From positions 3,202,534-3,266,533 of the forward strand of contig NZ_AP018222.1 in the NCBI RefSeq assembly GCF_002368035.1: DNA of 64,000 nucleotides, read 5' to 3'. Positions 24,590 through 32,662 of this stretch are shown in pieces. How positions within the stretch are numbered: the first letter of the stretch is position 1; every line of letters begins with the position of its first letter. The position numbers were made by a program, and so were the translations under genes. The DNA is from Nostoc linckia NIES-25 (GTDB lineage Bacteria > Cyanobacteriota > Cyanobacteriia > Cyanobacteriales > Nostocaceae). Below the pieces are notes generated by a model. The model made no database searches. It was given only the letters and a program-made list of their open reading frames with translations, and was not told the origin of the DNA.

Positions 24590-25717
24590 ATGGCAAACGT
24601 TCGTTTAGAAGACATTAAGCGTAGATTTAATAATGTCATTGCTGTCGAGGACATTACCTTTGAAATTCCCGATGGAGAATTTTGGGTTTTAGTCGGGCCA
24701 TCTGGTTGTGGTAAGTCTACAATTTTACGAACGATCGCCGGTTTAGAAACTGCGACTTCTGGCAAAGTCTTTATTGGCGATCGCTTAGTAAATAATATCC
24801 CAGCCAGACAGCGGGATGTGGCGATGGTGTTCCAAAACTACGCTCTTTATCCTCACATGACGGTAGCCCAAAACATTGCTTTTGGGTTGCAGATGCGTCA
24901 CGTTGACTCGAAGATTATTCAAGAAAGAGTCGTGAATGTGGCGCGATCGCTTGCGATCGAAAATCTCCTAGATCGTAAACCCAAACAACTTTCTGGAGGA
25001 CAGCAACAACGAGTAGCTTTAGGAAGGGCGATCGCCCGCAAACCCCAAGTGTTTTTACTTGATGAACCTTTGTCTAATTTAGATGCTCAGTTGCGAGATG
25101 ACACTAGAGCAGAGTTAAAACAACTACATCAACAATTGGGCATCACCACAATCTACGTTACCCACGATCGAGTCGAAGCAATGACTTTGGCTGATAAAAT
25201 TGTGGTGCTAAATCGCGGACGCATTCAACAAATTGGCGATCCCCAAAATATTTATGCGCGTCCAGCTAATCAGATGGTGGCAACTTTTTTAGGTAGTCCG
25301 CCGATGAACATTTTGCCTACAATCTATCAGAATGATAGTTTTGATGTGAGTGGGCAATTATTTCCGATTCCAAAAGTTGTGCAGGAAAGATTAAAGTTGC
25401 GTCAAGGACAAAGTTTAAATTTGGGGATTAAACCGGAACATCTAAAAATCAACACTGATTCAGAATTCAGGAGTCAGAATTCAGGAGTCAGAATTCAGGA
25501 GTCAGCACTCTTGGATGTTGAGGTAAAGGTGGTGGAACCTTTGGGTAGAGAAACTTTGATTCGCGCGGCTTTACCTGGTTCAGCGACAGTATTAAATATT
25601 CAGACAAGTGGGGATGTGCGCCCACGTCCGGGCGATCGCCTTTCTCTGGAATTAGATTTAAATGAATTATTCGTATTCGATCCCAAGACGGGAGATAAAA
25701 TTTTCCCTCATGAGTAG
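24590..25717 (+). CDS. Sugar-type ABC transporter ATP-binding protein (UgpC/MalK family) with repeat-derived insert
   Basis: A 375-residue CUT1-type ATPase, probably energising sugar or glycoside import from the cytoplasmic face. Walker A is VGPSGCGKSTILRTIAG, the Q-loop is VFQNYALYPHMTV, the signature is LSGGQQQRVALGRAIARKPQ, Walker B is FLLDEPLSNLD and the switch is VTHDRVEAM. The regulatory OB/TOBE part follows (GSPPMNILPT, GIKPEHL, VEPLGRET). Between KPEHLKINT and ALLDVEVKVVEPLG, residues about 290-305 are translated from three copies of the intergenic AGAATTCAGGAGTC repeat. Permease and binding-protein genes are not nearby. Homologs work with several permeases, so the substrate is open. 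Confidence 0.9.
   Translation: MANVRLEDIKRRFNNVIAVEDITFEIPDGEFWVLVGPSGCGKSTILRTIAGLETATSGKVFIGDRLVNNIPARQRDVAMVFQNYALYPHMTVAQNIAFGLQMRHVDSKIIQERVVNVARSLAIENLLDRKPKQLSGGQQQRVALGRAIARKPQVFLLDEPLSNLDAQLRDDTRAELKQLHQQLGITTIYVTHDRVEAMTLADKIVVLNRGRIQQIGDPQNIYARPANQMVATFLGSPPMNILPTIYQNDSFDVSGQLFPIPKVVQERLKLRQGQSLNLGIKPEHLKINTDSEFRSQNSGVRIQESALLDVEVKVVEPLGRETLIRAALPGSATVLNIQTSGDVRPRPGDRLSLELDLNELFVFDPKTGDKIFPHE
25457..25510. repeat. GAATTCAGGAGTCA repeat inside a coding sequence
   Basis: About three tandem copies of the 14-bp unit CAGAATTCAGGAGT lie in frame in the ABC ATPase gene. The same unit family is intergenic at 7569-7660, 7795-7817, 37845-37876 and 57262-57300. Confidence 0.85.
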
Positions 25718-26135
25718 GGGAGAACTTGACGCAGCCAGATACTCATCAGTTGTCGATCGGGTGTTGCTGATTTCACGCATGAAAACAATTGTGCATGATA
25801 TCAAAACCTTGTAGAGACGTTGCAATGCAACGTCTCTACAAATGAATAGCAATTGCAACGTCTCTGTGTTCATATGATATTATCACCTAATCCGCCTCTA
25901 CCAAATGGGGTATCTTGCCACAAATTCCTATTTTGCCTTACTTCCAACGGTGGTGTAGACAGTAAAAAATATAATACATTTTGTTACAGAGTTAGATTCC
26001 CCTTACTAATGGTGATACAGTCTCCTTGCCAAACTCAAAAGGAGGCTTTATTTTGTGATTTTATTTGGCAACTAATATTTTTACTCGTAAAATCGAAGAC
26101 AAGGTAAAGGTAAGTAGAAAAGAGTTCCTAAATTA
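25718..26135. other. Non-coding spacer with perfect 16-bp-arm palindrome
   Basis: TTGTAGAGACGTTGCA and its exact inverse form a palindrome at 25809-25841, with a partial third arm at about 25853-25868. It may terminate the ABC ATPase transcript. An 84-codon open frame at 25853-26107 starts inside the repeat and has no recognisable features, so it is not called. Confidence 0.6.
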
Positions 26136-27092
26136 ATGAATCCGTCAATAACTCAGGGTGCAAGAGCTATCAGTAAACCCCAGATGATAGACCGAATAAA
26201 CGATATCGCTTGGCAAGCTCACCAGGGTAGCGTTGCAGCGATTATTCAGCTATTGAACGAAAAGCTGACTAAATCAGGCGTTAGAACCAGAGCCATTTTT
26301 TCCGATGGTGTCTTACAACTTTTATGTGAAGCGGCTAACATAGAGCAACTTGAGCAATCTCCCCTGGTAGAACAAATCCAGGAAATTCTGGAGTCCATTG
26401 CACCGCGTAATATTCGCCGAGTCAATATCAATAGTAGAATAGTTCGGGAACAGCAATTACTTTGGTTAAAGGAAATATCGAGCGATCGCGAGAATCAATT
26501 GCTGTGGTCACACGAACTTACATTAACTCAGCCCCATATTATAAAACAATTAATTAATGATTTCACAGAAGCTCAAGCAGAACTAGGAAAACCAAGTTTT
26601 GCTAAAACTCCAGTCTCTCGTTCTTTGGTACTGGTTAACAAAGAAAAACACAAAAATAAAAACAAAACAAAGATATTAGCAGCGGTTAGTATCTGTTCTT
26701 TGTTATTGCTTGGTTGGGTTGTATATGCAAAGTTAGGTAATAAAATCAAAAACCTGATACAACCAGACACTTCCAAATCTTTAACAACACAAACCACTAA
26801 AGAAAATCAAATTCGATTACCACTCATTACTCCTAATAATACTGTTTCTGAATCACCTGACGATCCATTTGGAACAGCTGTGCGAATTGCTAACCAAGCT
26901 TCTGCATCTGGTAAAGTAGCCACAACTTCAACTGAGTGGTTAGAGATAGCTGCTAGATGGCAACGGGCTTCAGATTTAATGAGTACAGTGCCAAAAAACC
27001 ACAACCGTTATCAAGAAGCTAAGATTCGGACTCAACTATATAAAAAGTATAGTGAGTCAGCACAAAAAGAAGCACAAAAAAGTAAATCTTAG
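26136..27092 (+). CDS. Membrane protein with one copy of the domain repeated in the SGNH protein
   Basis: A 318-residue protein of unknown function. Residues about 22-115 (DIAWQAHQGSVAAIIQLLNEKL ... GVLQLLCEAANIEQ ... NSRIVREQQLLWLKEI) align by pattern with the four repeats of the 999-residue protein at 4375-7374: an AI..LL helix, an L.(I/L)(L/F)C strand and a closing (P/L)LW... motif. One transmembrane helix follows a Lys-rich stretch (KILAAVSICSLLLLGWVVYAKLG, about 179-200). The C-terminal part (about 240-318) has the EWLEIAARWQRASDLMSTVP...Y..A..R...Y pattern seen in other cyanobacterial membrane proteins. Likely one N-terminal cytoplasmic and one periplasmic domain. Confidence 0.7.
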   Translation: MNPSITQGARAISKPQMIDRINDIAWQAHQGSVAAIIQLLNEKLTKSGVRTRAIFSDGVLQLLCEAANIEQLEQSPLVEQIQEILESIAPRNIRRVNINSRIVREQQLLWLKEISSDRENQLLWSHELTLTQPHIIKQLINDFTEAQAELGKPSFAKTPVSRSLVLVNKEKHKNKNKTKILAAVSICSLLLLGWVVYAKLGNKIKNLIQPDTSKSLTTQTTKENQIRLPLITPNNTVSESPDDPFGTAVRIANQASASGKVATTSTEWLEIAARWQRASDLMSTVPKNHNRYQEAKIRTQLYKKYSESAQKEAQKSKS

Positions 27093-27629
27093 TAGAATTT
27101 TGTGTCAAATTTTAACGTTGCTAAATCCTCCAGCTAGCAAAGTAAATACAAAGGGAAGCAAAGTCTTGCCAAATTTAATTAGTCATTTATTTGAAGCATA
27201 TCTTTATTAGGGGCACAGCATTGCTGTGCCCCTACAACGTAATTTGCTCTTCTAAAAATTGCTGCATTGATGAAAATCTACAAAAGCTTTCTTGATTTTC
27301 ATAAATATTTTAAACATCCGGTATTCTAAATACTAACTTCTGAATTTTCGCTCTTGAATTGTGGCTCTTATTGAAAAAATTGTAGGGGCACGATATTATT
27401 CATTGGTGTCAACTTAGCGTGAAACCTTTATCATGACGTAGTTTTGAATTCACTCATTCAATATCAGCATCCGCGTTACCCCACCCCCAACCCCTCCCCG
27501 ATGCTTTGGGGAGGGGTTGGGGGTGGGGTAAAACGATTGTGGGGCAATTTGAGCTTAAGTTGACACCAATGAATATTATTATGCCGCTACCCAAATACCT
27601 CTTTTAAATTAAGAATCACTAGATGTCGC
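27093..27629. other. Non-coding spacer with two elements
   Basis: Between converging genes. It holds a perfect hairpin TAGGGGCACAGCA/TGCTGTGCCCCTA (27208-27235), a terminator candidate for the plus-strand gene, and a 171-bp miniature element at 27401-27571. Nothing else is recognisable. Confidence 0.65.
27401..27571. mobile_element. Miniature element with CATTGGTGTCAACTTA ends and target duplication
   Basis: CATTGGTGTCAACTTA (27401) is inverted by TAAGTTGACACCAATG (to 27570). ATATTATT is found just outside both ends, an 8-bp target duplication. The core is a G/C-rich palindrome (CCACCCCCAACCCCTCCCC and its inverse, about 27480-27527). Partial relatives lie at about 19920, 51091-51486 and 58459. 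Confidence 0.75.
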
Positions 27630-29450
27630 CTAACTTAAAAGTTCTCCAGTTTCTTGGAGGGAGTGCAAGCGGCGATAGATACCCTCGTGAAGTAAAAGTT
27701 CGTCGTGGCTACCCACTTCTACAATCCTTCCTCGATCTAGAACTACAATCTTATCTGCTTCCCGTACTGTACTCAGACGGTGGGCGATGACAATGGTGGT
27801 GCAAGTACCTTGAATCGATCGCATTGCTAGCTGAATTGAACGTTCTGACTCATAATCTAAGCTGGATGTGGCTTCGTCAAAAACCAGCACGTCTGGTTTC
27901 ACTAACAACGCCCTAGCAATTCCTAAACGTTGTCTTTGTCCTCCAGATAAGCGGACGCCTCGTTCCCCGACAACGGTGTAATAACCTTGGGGTAAGTGCT
28001 GCACTACTTCATCGACTCTGGCAATTCTACAAGCTTCTTGAACCTCCTCCAAACTGGTATCCGGCCTACCGTAGGTGAGATTTTCTAATACGGTACCGTT
28101 AAAAACGTCTACTTCTTGATGAACGATCGCTAATCTTCGTCTATATTTACCCACATCTAAAGTGCGAATATCTTGACCATCAATCATAATTTGGCCTGAT
28201 TGAGGTTCAAAATATCGCAACAGCAATTTCACTAAAGTAGACTTTCCAGAACCAGAACGCCCTACTAATGCCACTGTTTGATATGGTTCGATCGACAAGT
28301 TAATGTCTTCCAAAACTTGACGGTTAGCATCATATCCGAAACTCACATGAGACAACTCAAGTTTTCCAGTAAATTTATAAGCTGATTCTGCCCTTGCGGT
28401 TTCTTCTAAAAGACCAGCCGAATCAGTTCCAGTTGGTTCTTGAAGAAATTCGTGAAACCGCAACATAGAAGAATAGCGACGGGCAAAAACTTCTGCCAAA
28501 TTGTTAATAGGTTCTAATTCGGCATAAGCCATACTAGAAAGAGTTAAGGTCATAATAAAGTGACCGAGGGAAATTCTACCATCTACTGTTGCTGCTAAAG
28601 TTAATCCCAGGATAGTAAATACGCAAAACTGAATTACGGTTCTTTGCCAAGTACCCAATTTCACATAACCTATGTGAATGCGATAATCAAGCACCTTGAA
28701 TTCGCGCTCTAAACGTTGCTTTTGTCGCTTAAGTTCCCTTGCTTCTGTAGCAAATGCTTTCACCGTTTTGATATTGGTAATCAGTTCGGAGGTGCGGCTT
28801 TCGGTGTCCTCTGCATATATATCTAGACGACTTTCGTCCTTAATCAATTGCTGTAAATTCTTCAAGCTTAAGCTGAGAATAATTACAAAGGAAATTAGAT
28901 ATAAAATCGCAATTCGCCACTCGATCGCTAAAATAAACACAAAAATTCCTAATACACGAATTACTTTAGGAATCAATTGTCCGGCGATTTCTGGGTACAC
29001 CCAAGTATGGTTACTAACACCTCTAGCTACTCTTCCGGCAATGCGTCCGGGGTTGTTTTCATCATAAAATTCCAGTGGCAAAGTAAGAATTTTGGCGATA
29101 GCTTCTTGAGTTTTATTTCGACGCGATCTAAAAGCTATATCCCAGTGAAACCAACCAGTCAACCAGGGCTGTGTTGGCGCTCTCACTACAGTGACAACAA
29201 AAATTAAACCCAGTAATATTCCCAAAGTTAGAGATTTATTTACTGGGTAATTGATGATGTTAGAAAAAGTTGCGATCGCACTTTCAAGTGGTTTATCCAA
29301 TGGTTGATTGGACAAAACATTTAAAATCTGCCCAATCCCATAAGGTACAACTAAATCAATAATTTCGTAAATGCTCGATGCTGCAATACTGAAAACACTC
29401 AGCTTCCAGTCAGCGTGAAAGTAACTGACAATATCTCGAAATGTCGCCAT
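27630..29450 (-). CDS. ABC exporter, fused permease and ATPase (MsbA-like half-transporter)
   Basis: A 606-residue half-transporter from the ATG at 29450, which has an AAGG element upstream (a GTG at 29459 is possible). The N-terminal 330 residues hold about six membrane helices, e.g. LGILLGLIFVVTVV and VLGIFVFILAIEWRIAILYLISFVIIL. The nucleotide-binding domain has Walker A VALVGRSGSGKSTLVKLLLR, signature LSGGQRQRLGIARALL, Walker B VLVFDEATSSLD and IAHRLSTV. It works as a homo- or heterodimer exporting lipids, glycolipids or peptides; substrate unknown. No peptidase or accessory domain. It stands alone, convergent with the membrane protein at 26136-27092. Confidence 0.9.
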   Translation of the reverse strand: MATFRDIVSYFHADWKLSVFSIAASSIYEIIDLVVPYGIGQILNVLSNQPLDKPLESAIATFSNIINYPVNKSLTLGILLGLIFVVTVVRAPTQPWLTGWFHWDIAFRSRRNKTQEAIAKILTLPLEFYDENNPGRIAGRVARGVSNHTWVYPEIAGQLIPKVIRVLGIFVFILAIEWRIAILYLISFVIILSLSLKNLQQLIKDESRLDIYAEDTESRTSELITNIKTVKAFATEARELKRQKQRLEREFKVLDYRIHIGYVKLGTWQRTVIQFCVFTILGLTLAATVDGRISLGHFIMTLTLSSMAYAELEPINNLAEVFARRYSSMLRFHEFLQEPTGTDSAGLLEETARAESAYKFTGKLELSHVSFGYDANRQVLEDINLSIEPYQTVALVGRSGSGKSTLVKLLLRYFEPQSGQIMIDGQDIRTLDVGKYRRRLAIVHQEVDVFNGTVLENLTYGRPDTSLEEVQEACRIARVDEVVQHLPQGYYTVVGERGVRLSGGQRQRLGIARALLVKPDVLVFDEATSSLDYESERSIQLAMRSIQGTCTTIVIAHRLSTVREADKIVVLDRGRIVEVGSHDELLLHEGIYRRLHSLQETGELLS

Positions 29451-29560
29451 GATGCACACCTTCCAAGAGCGCGATCGTTAACTTGGAACTTATAAGTTAC
29501 AAGTATACTACAAAAGAGTCAACAAAAATTGAAATCACTCCTTTGAAGTAGTCTATTGCA

Positions 29561-30418
29561 TTAATTCTGATGACTAAGATCCCCGACTTCTTCAACAAGT
29601 CGGGGATCTGACCGCCCTAACCCTTCGGGGACAAATTCCAAGCGATAGCGATAAAGAGCAACTGGGCGAGAAGCTGCGGTAAAGTAATTTGGATCTTGCG
29701 GTGAAAGATAAACAGCAGTGACTTGATCTGCTTCAATTGCTGGATTATCTCCCTCTAGCTTGTGGTAAGCCGTCGTAGATTCTACAGAATTTAAATACGG
29801 GCGAGAACTGCCTTTAAATAATTGTTGAAACACCTCTGTAGTAATGAACTTGCCATCAGGAGTAGTTTCTGTAGCCCGTGCAGTAACAGTGGAAACTAAT
29901 TGCCGACTGCTACGCAAGAATGTAATTTGACGATTAGGTGAATCTGGATCTACTTTAACTGCTAACACCGCTTCATTTCCTAAAGAAGCTCGTGCCAAAT
30001 TCAAACTATTAAATGCTCTATCTGCTACTAAAATTGGTGACTTGCGATCGATCCAAGGAACTATTTTAAACCCAGTGATATGTGGTTGTTCTTTTATAAA
30101 TCTTACTAGAAAACTTACAGGTTGATTTAATTGTCGGCGATTACCTTCAAACCCTGGCGTGACGATATCTGGTGCCAAAGGCGCAACCAAATCTACCAAT
30201 GTACTTGTTACCTCCCAAGTACCAGCCATCCATTCAGGGTAAACTAAATCACCCGACGCTGGTTGCACGGAAGTTAATTTTTCCCACTGAGGAAAATTAG
30301 CTAGGCGTTCAGACAACTCACCTGCAACAGCCTCACCACTCCCCAGTAGGAATAAGAGCAACAAGCAAAAACTCCAAATTCCCCTAATTATAAACATAAG
30401 CAGTTTTGTATTAAACAT
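29561..30418 (-). CDS. Secreted conserved protein (possibly DUF6816) with repeat-derived C-terminus
   Basis: A 285-residue exported protein. The signal peptide is IRGIWSFCLLLLFLLGSGEAVAG with cleavage near AVAG-E. The mature part contains YPEWMAGTWEVTSTLVDLVAPLAPDIVTPGFEGNRR, IDRKSPILVADRAFNSLNLARA and FVPEG, which I associate with a cyanobacterial/plastid lumen-type family; the name DUF6816 is from memory. The last residues (about 270-285, SDPRLVEEVGDLSHQN) are encoded by a dispersed palindrome (29578-29612), so the natural C-terminus has probably been replaced or extended. Function unknown. Confidence 0.7.
   Translation of the reverse strand: MFNTKLLMFIIRGIWSFCLLLLFLLGSGEAVAGELSERLANFPQWEKLTSVQPASGDLVYPEWMAGTWEVTSTLVDLVAPLAPDIVTPGFEGNRRQLNQPVSFLVRFIKEQPHITGFKIVPWIDRKSPILVADRAFNSLNLARASLGNEAVLAVKVDPDSPNRQITFLRSSRQLVSTVTARATETTPDGKFITTEVFQQLFKGSSRPYLNSVESTTAYHKLEGDNPAIEADQVTAVYLSPQDPNYFTAASRPVALYRYRLEFVPEGLGRSDPRLVEEVGDLSHQN
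29578..29612. repeat. GATCCCCGACTTCTT palindrome forming a gene end
   Basis: AGATCCCCGACTT and AAGTCGGGGATCT pair around a CTTCAAC loop. The palindrome lies within the last codons of the preceding minus-strand CDS. Confidence 0.85.
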
Positions 30419-30739
30419 TCATTATTTATTGATTAAAAATGAATATAGAAATCATGTTTGATTTTTGAAAAAAATTAGTAATGTAGGGTGCGTTAGGATG
30501 AAATCCGTAACGCACCAAATCGTAACGGATGCTTCTGTACTCTTTGCGCTAACACACCCTACGTATATTTATTTTCACGCAATCAAATAGGAATCCTATA
30601 TATGGGATAATAATGCACTTAGAGATATTGCCTATTCAGTAAAAAGCAGGATACAGAAGGCATAAGAGAAAAGCGATTTTTGATCTGGGTTTTAAGCTTT
30701 TATATTTTACATTTAATTTTGAATTCGGAGTGAAGCGAC
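30419..30739. other. Divergent spacer before ccmK with a GTAGGGTG element
   Basis: Holds a miniature element of the GTAGGGTGCGTTA family (30483-30562). The remaining 170 bp upstream of ccmK should contain its promoter. No gene is seen. Confidence 0.6.
30483..30562. mobile_element. Miniature element, GTAGGGTGYGTTA family, copy 2
   Basis: GTAGGGTGCGTTAG and CTAACACACCCTAC are inverted ends; the element is 80 bp and carries internal CGTAACG repeats. Confidence 0.7.
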
Positions 30740-31078
30740 GTGACATTGGCACTAGGTATGATTGAAGTCTACGGCGTTCCCACAGCAGTTGAAGCGGGAG
30801 ACGCCATGTGTAAAGCTGCCCGTGTTACGCTTGTTGGCTATGAAAATACTGATTTGGGAAGAATTACTGTATTAATTCGTGGGGTTGTGGGCGATGTGCA
30901 TGTGGCGATAACGGCAGGACTAAAGGCAGCACTGCGAGTAAACGGTGGTGAGGTACTTTCTCATCATATTATTCCCCGCCCCCACGAAAATTTAGAATAT
31001 GTTTTACCGATTTATCGCAGTGCCAATGTCGAACAATTCAGTGCAGATATTCGATTTCCTCCACCCCTCTCTGTGTAG
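30740..31078 (+). CDS. CcmK-type carboxysome shell protein paralog
   Basis: A 112-residue single-domain BMC protein that would form hexameric tiles of the carboxysome shell. Family marks are GMIEVYGVPTAVEAGDAM, AARVTLVGY, VLIRGVVGDVHVAITAG and HIIPRPHENLEYVLPI. The start is a GTG at 30740; this fits the family, where GMIE begins at residue 6-7. The loop that lines the pore is N-T-D-L at residues 36-39 instead of the KIGS of CcmK2, and the C-terminus (VEQFSADIRFPPPLSV) also differs. It stands alone, away from a ccmKLMNO cluster, as satellite ccmK genes do. I cannot decide between the CcmK3-6 subclasses. Confidence 0.87.
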   Translation: MTLALGMIEVYGVPTAVEAGDAMCKAARVTLVGYENTDLGRITVLIRGVVGDVHVAITAGLKAALRVNGGEVLSHHIIPRPHENLEYVLPIYRSANVEQFSADIRFPPPLSV

Positions 31079-31155
31079 TGTAGAGACGTAGCAATGCGTG
31101 TAGTGTAGAGACGTAGCAATGCGTGTAGTAGCAATGCTACGTCTCTACATAAGGT
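31079..31155. repeat. Duplicated GTAGAGACGTAGCAATGC unit with inverted third copy
   Basis: Two direct copies of GTGTAGAGACGTAGCAATGC are followed by an inverted copy GCAATGCTACGTCTCTAC, immediately after the ccmK stop codon. The hairpin formed by copies two and three may end the ccmK transcript. Confidence 0.75.
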
Positions 31156-31192
31156 TTCGGATAAGGCAGAATTAATTTCATCAAATGTCTAA

Positions 31193-31597
31193 TTAAATTT
31201 CTGCGGGTAAGGGTTGCCAAATCTCTCCATACTTTTCTTTTAACGTCTGCCAATTTTCCACTTGTCCTGGTTCATATTCTCCTGGCTTACCCCATTGCAA
31301 AAATAAGCTTAAAGCTGGTTCTTGTTTATCATCTAAAAAACGAATAGCATAAGTTGTAAAATTCCCTCTTTTTGCTTCACCAGTTTCAAATTTCACTTGA
31401 GTAATTTTGTCCATATTCAAATGAAATTCAAAGCCTTCGGTGTGCATATTCGCGTATTTACCTTTAGGCAATTCTGCATAAAATAGCTTTTCTAACTTAC
31501 CCCTTGCTTCTAAAACAGCAGCACTACTAGTAACAATTAAACGTAAAGTTCCGAGATTTTCACAAGCTGCTAAAAATTCTTTTAATGTTGTGGTCAT
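31193..31597 (-). CDS. Conserved cyanobacterial protein, HutX/ChuX-like
   Basis: A 134-residue soluble protein. It begins MTTTLKEFLAACENLGTLRLIVTSSAAVLEARG and continues with ELPKGKYANMHTEGFEFHLNMDKITQVKFETGEAK and YAIRFLDDKQEPALSLFLQWGKPGEYEPGQ. The pattern of N-terminal helix, FHLNMDKITQV and AIRFLD strand matches the family usually labelled ChuX/HutX heme-utilisation proteins, here in a short cyanobacterial form. Whether it binds heme is uncertain. It lies 3' of phoH in the same direction, with about 110 bp of tandem repeats between. Confidence 0.65.
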   Translation of the reverse strand: MTTTLKEFLAACENLGTLRLIVTSSAAVLEARGKLEKLFYAELPKGKYANMHTEGFEFHLNMDKITQVKFETGEAKRGNFTTYAIRFLDDKQEPALSLFLQWGKPGEYEPGQVENWQTLKEKYGEIWQPLPAEI

Positions 31598-31604
31598 TTG
31601 TTAT

Positions 31605-31708
31605 TTGTCCTTAGTCATTAGTCCTTAGTCATTGGTTATTAATTCATCTTCGTAATCTTTCCATCCCCAGTCCCCAGTCCCCAGTCCCCAGCCCCCAGTC
31701 CCCAGTCC
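31605..31708. repeat. Heptamer repeats between phoH and the HutX-like gene
   Basis: TTAGTCA-type units (31610-31640), then 7-bp CCCCAGT units repeated about six times (31669-31708). Confidence 0.75.
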
Positions 31709-32662
31709 CTACTTCTCATGTTTTTCATAAGCGGCGACAATGCGCTGAACTAAAGGATGACGAACGACATCTTTTTGGGAAAATTCACAAAAGGCAATGC
31801 CTTCAACGTTTTTTAAAATTTGCAACGCTATTGTTAGGCCTGATGGTTGGTTGAGTGGCAAGTCAGTTTGTGTAATGTCACCTGTAATCACCATTTTGGA
31901 ACGAAAGCCCAAACGAGTCAAAACCATTTTCATTTGAGCTGGTGTAGTGTTTTGGGCTTCATCCACAATTACAAAGGCGTTATTGAGAGTACGTCCTCGC
32001 ATATAGGCGAGTGGCGCAACTTCAATCACACCCCGTTCCATTAAATTAGGTACTTTTTCTGAGTCGATGAATTCATAAATAGCATCGTAAAGTGGGCGGA
32101 GGTAGGGGTTGACTTTCTGTTGCAAGTCTCCAGGTAAAAAGCCGAGTCGTTCGCCAGCTTCCACGGCAGGGCGAGTTAAAATGATTTTTTCAAACTGGTT
32201 GGCTAGGAGTGCTTGGACGGCCACAACTACAGCTAGATAAGTCTTACCTGTACCAGCAGGCCCAATGCCAAAGGTGAGGTCTCGCTTGCGTATCGCGTCG
32301 ATGTATTGACGTTGGCGAAAGGTTTTGGCGCGGATTTCTTCGCCGCGACGACTTCTGGCGAGGACATCTCGTTGTAAATCTTGCAATTCGCCTTGCCGAT
32401 CGCTATCTATGGCTTGACGAGCTGTTAAAATATCGGCACTGGAAATCGTATTGCCTTTTGTCCAGAGTTCTTCAAGCGATCGCACTAATTTCGTAGCCAG
32501 TTCAATTTGGTTCTCTGTACCAGAAATCAGTAATTCCTGTCCGCGCAACACCAAATTAGCTCCTGTTTGGTGAGATAGGATTTTGAGATTTTCTTCTCCA
32601 TCTCCTGCAAGAGCGATCGCACTGGAAATATTCGGCAATTGAATTGTTGAAGCACCTACCAT
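31709..32662 (-). CDS. phoH: PhoH-family ATPase
   Basis: A 317-residue PhoH-like P-loop ATPase. The N-terminal KH-like segment (LRGQELLISGTENQIELATKLVRSLEEL) precedes RQRQYIDAIRKRDLTFGIGPAGTGKTYLAVVVAVQAL (Walker A) and RPAVEAGERLGFLPGDLQQKVNPYLRPLYDAI, with Walker B VIVDEAQN and TGDITQTDLP. PhoH proteins are linked to RNA metabolism and stress. The gene sits downstream of ffh-rpsP-khpA-rpsU, a neighbourhood commonly seen in cyanobacteria, which supports a role in RNA or ribosome biology. The start is an ATG at 32662. Confidence 0.92.
   Translation of the reverse strand: MVGASTIQLPNISSAIALAGDGEENLKILSHQTGANLVLRGQELLISGTENQIELATKLVRSLEELWTKGNTISSADILTARQAIDSDRQGELQDLQRDVLARSRRGEEIRAKTFRQRQYIDAIRKRDLTFGIGPAGTGKTYLAVVVAVQALLANQFEKIILTRPAVEAGERLGFLPGDLQQKVNPYLRPLYDAIYEFIDSEKVPNLMERGVIEVAPLAYMRGRTLNNAFVIVDEAQNTTPAQMKMVLTRLGFRSKMVITGDITQTDLPLNQPSGLTIALQILKNVEGIAFCEFSQKDVVRHPLVQRIVAAYEKHEK

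Noticed and set aside
25853..26107. 84-codon plus-strand frame
   Set aside because: Begins in a palindromic repeat, has no ribosome-binding site and no recognisable features.
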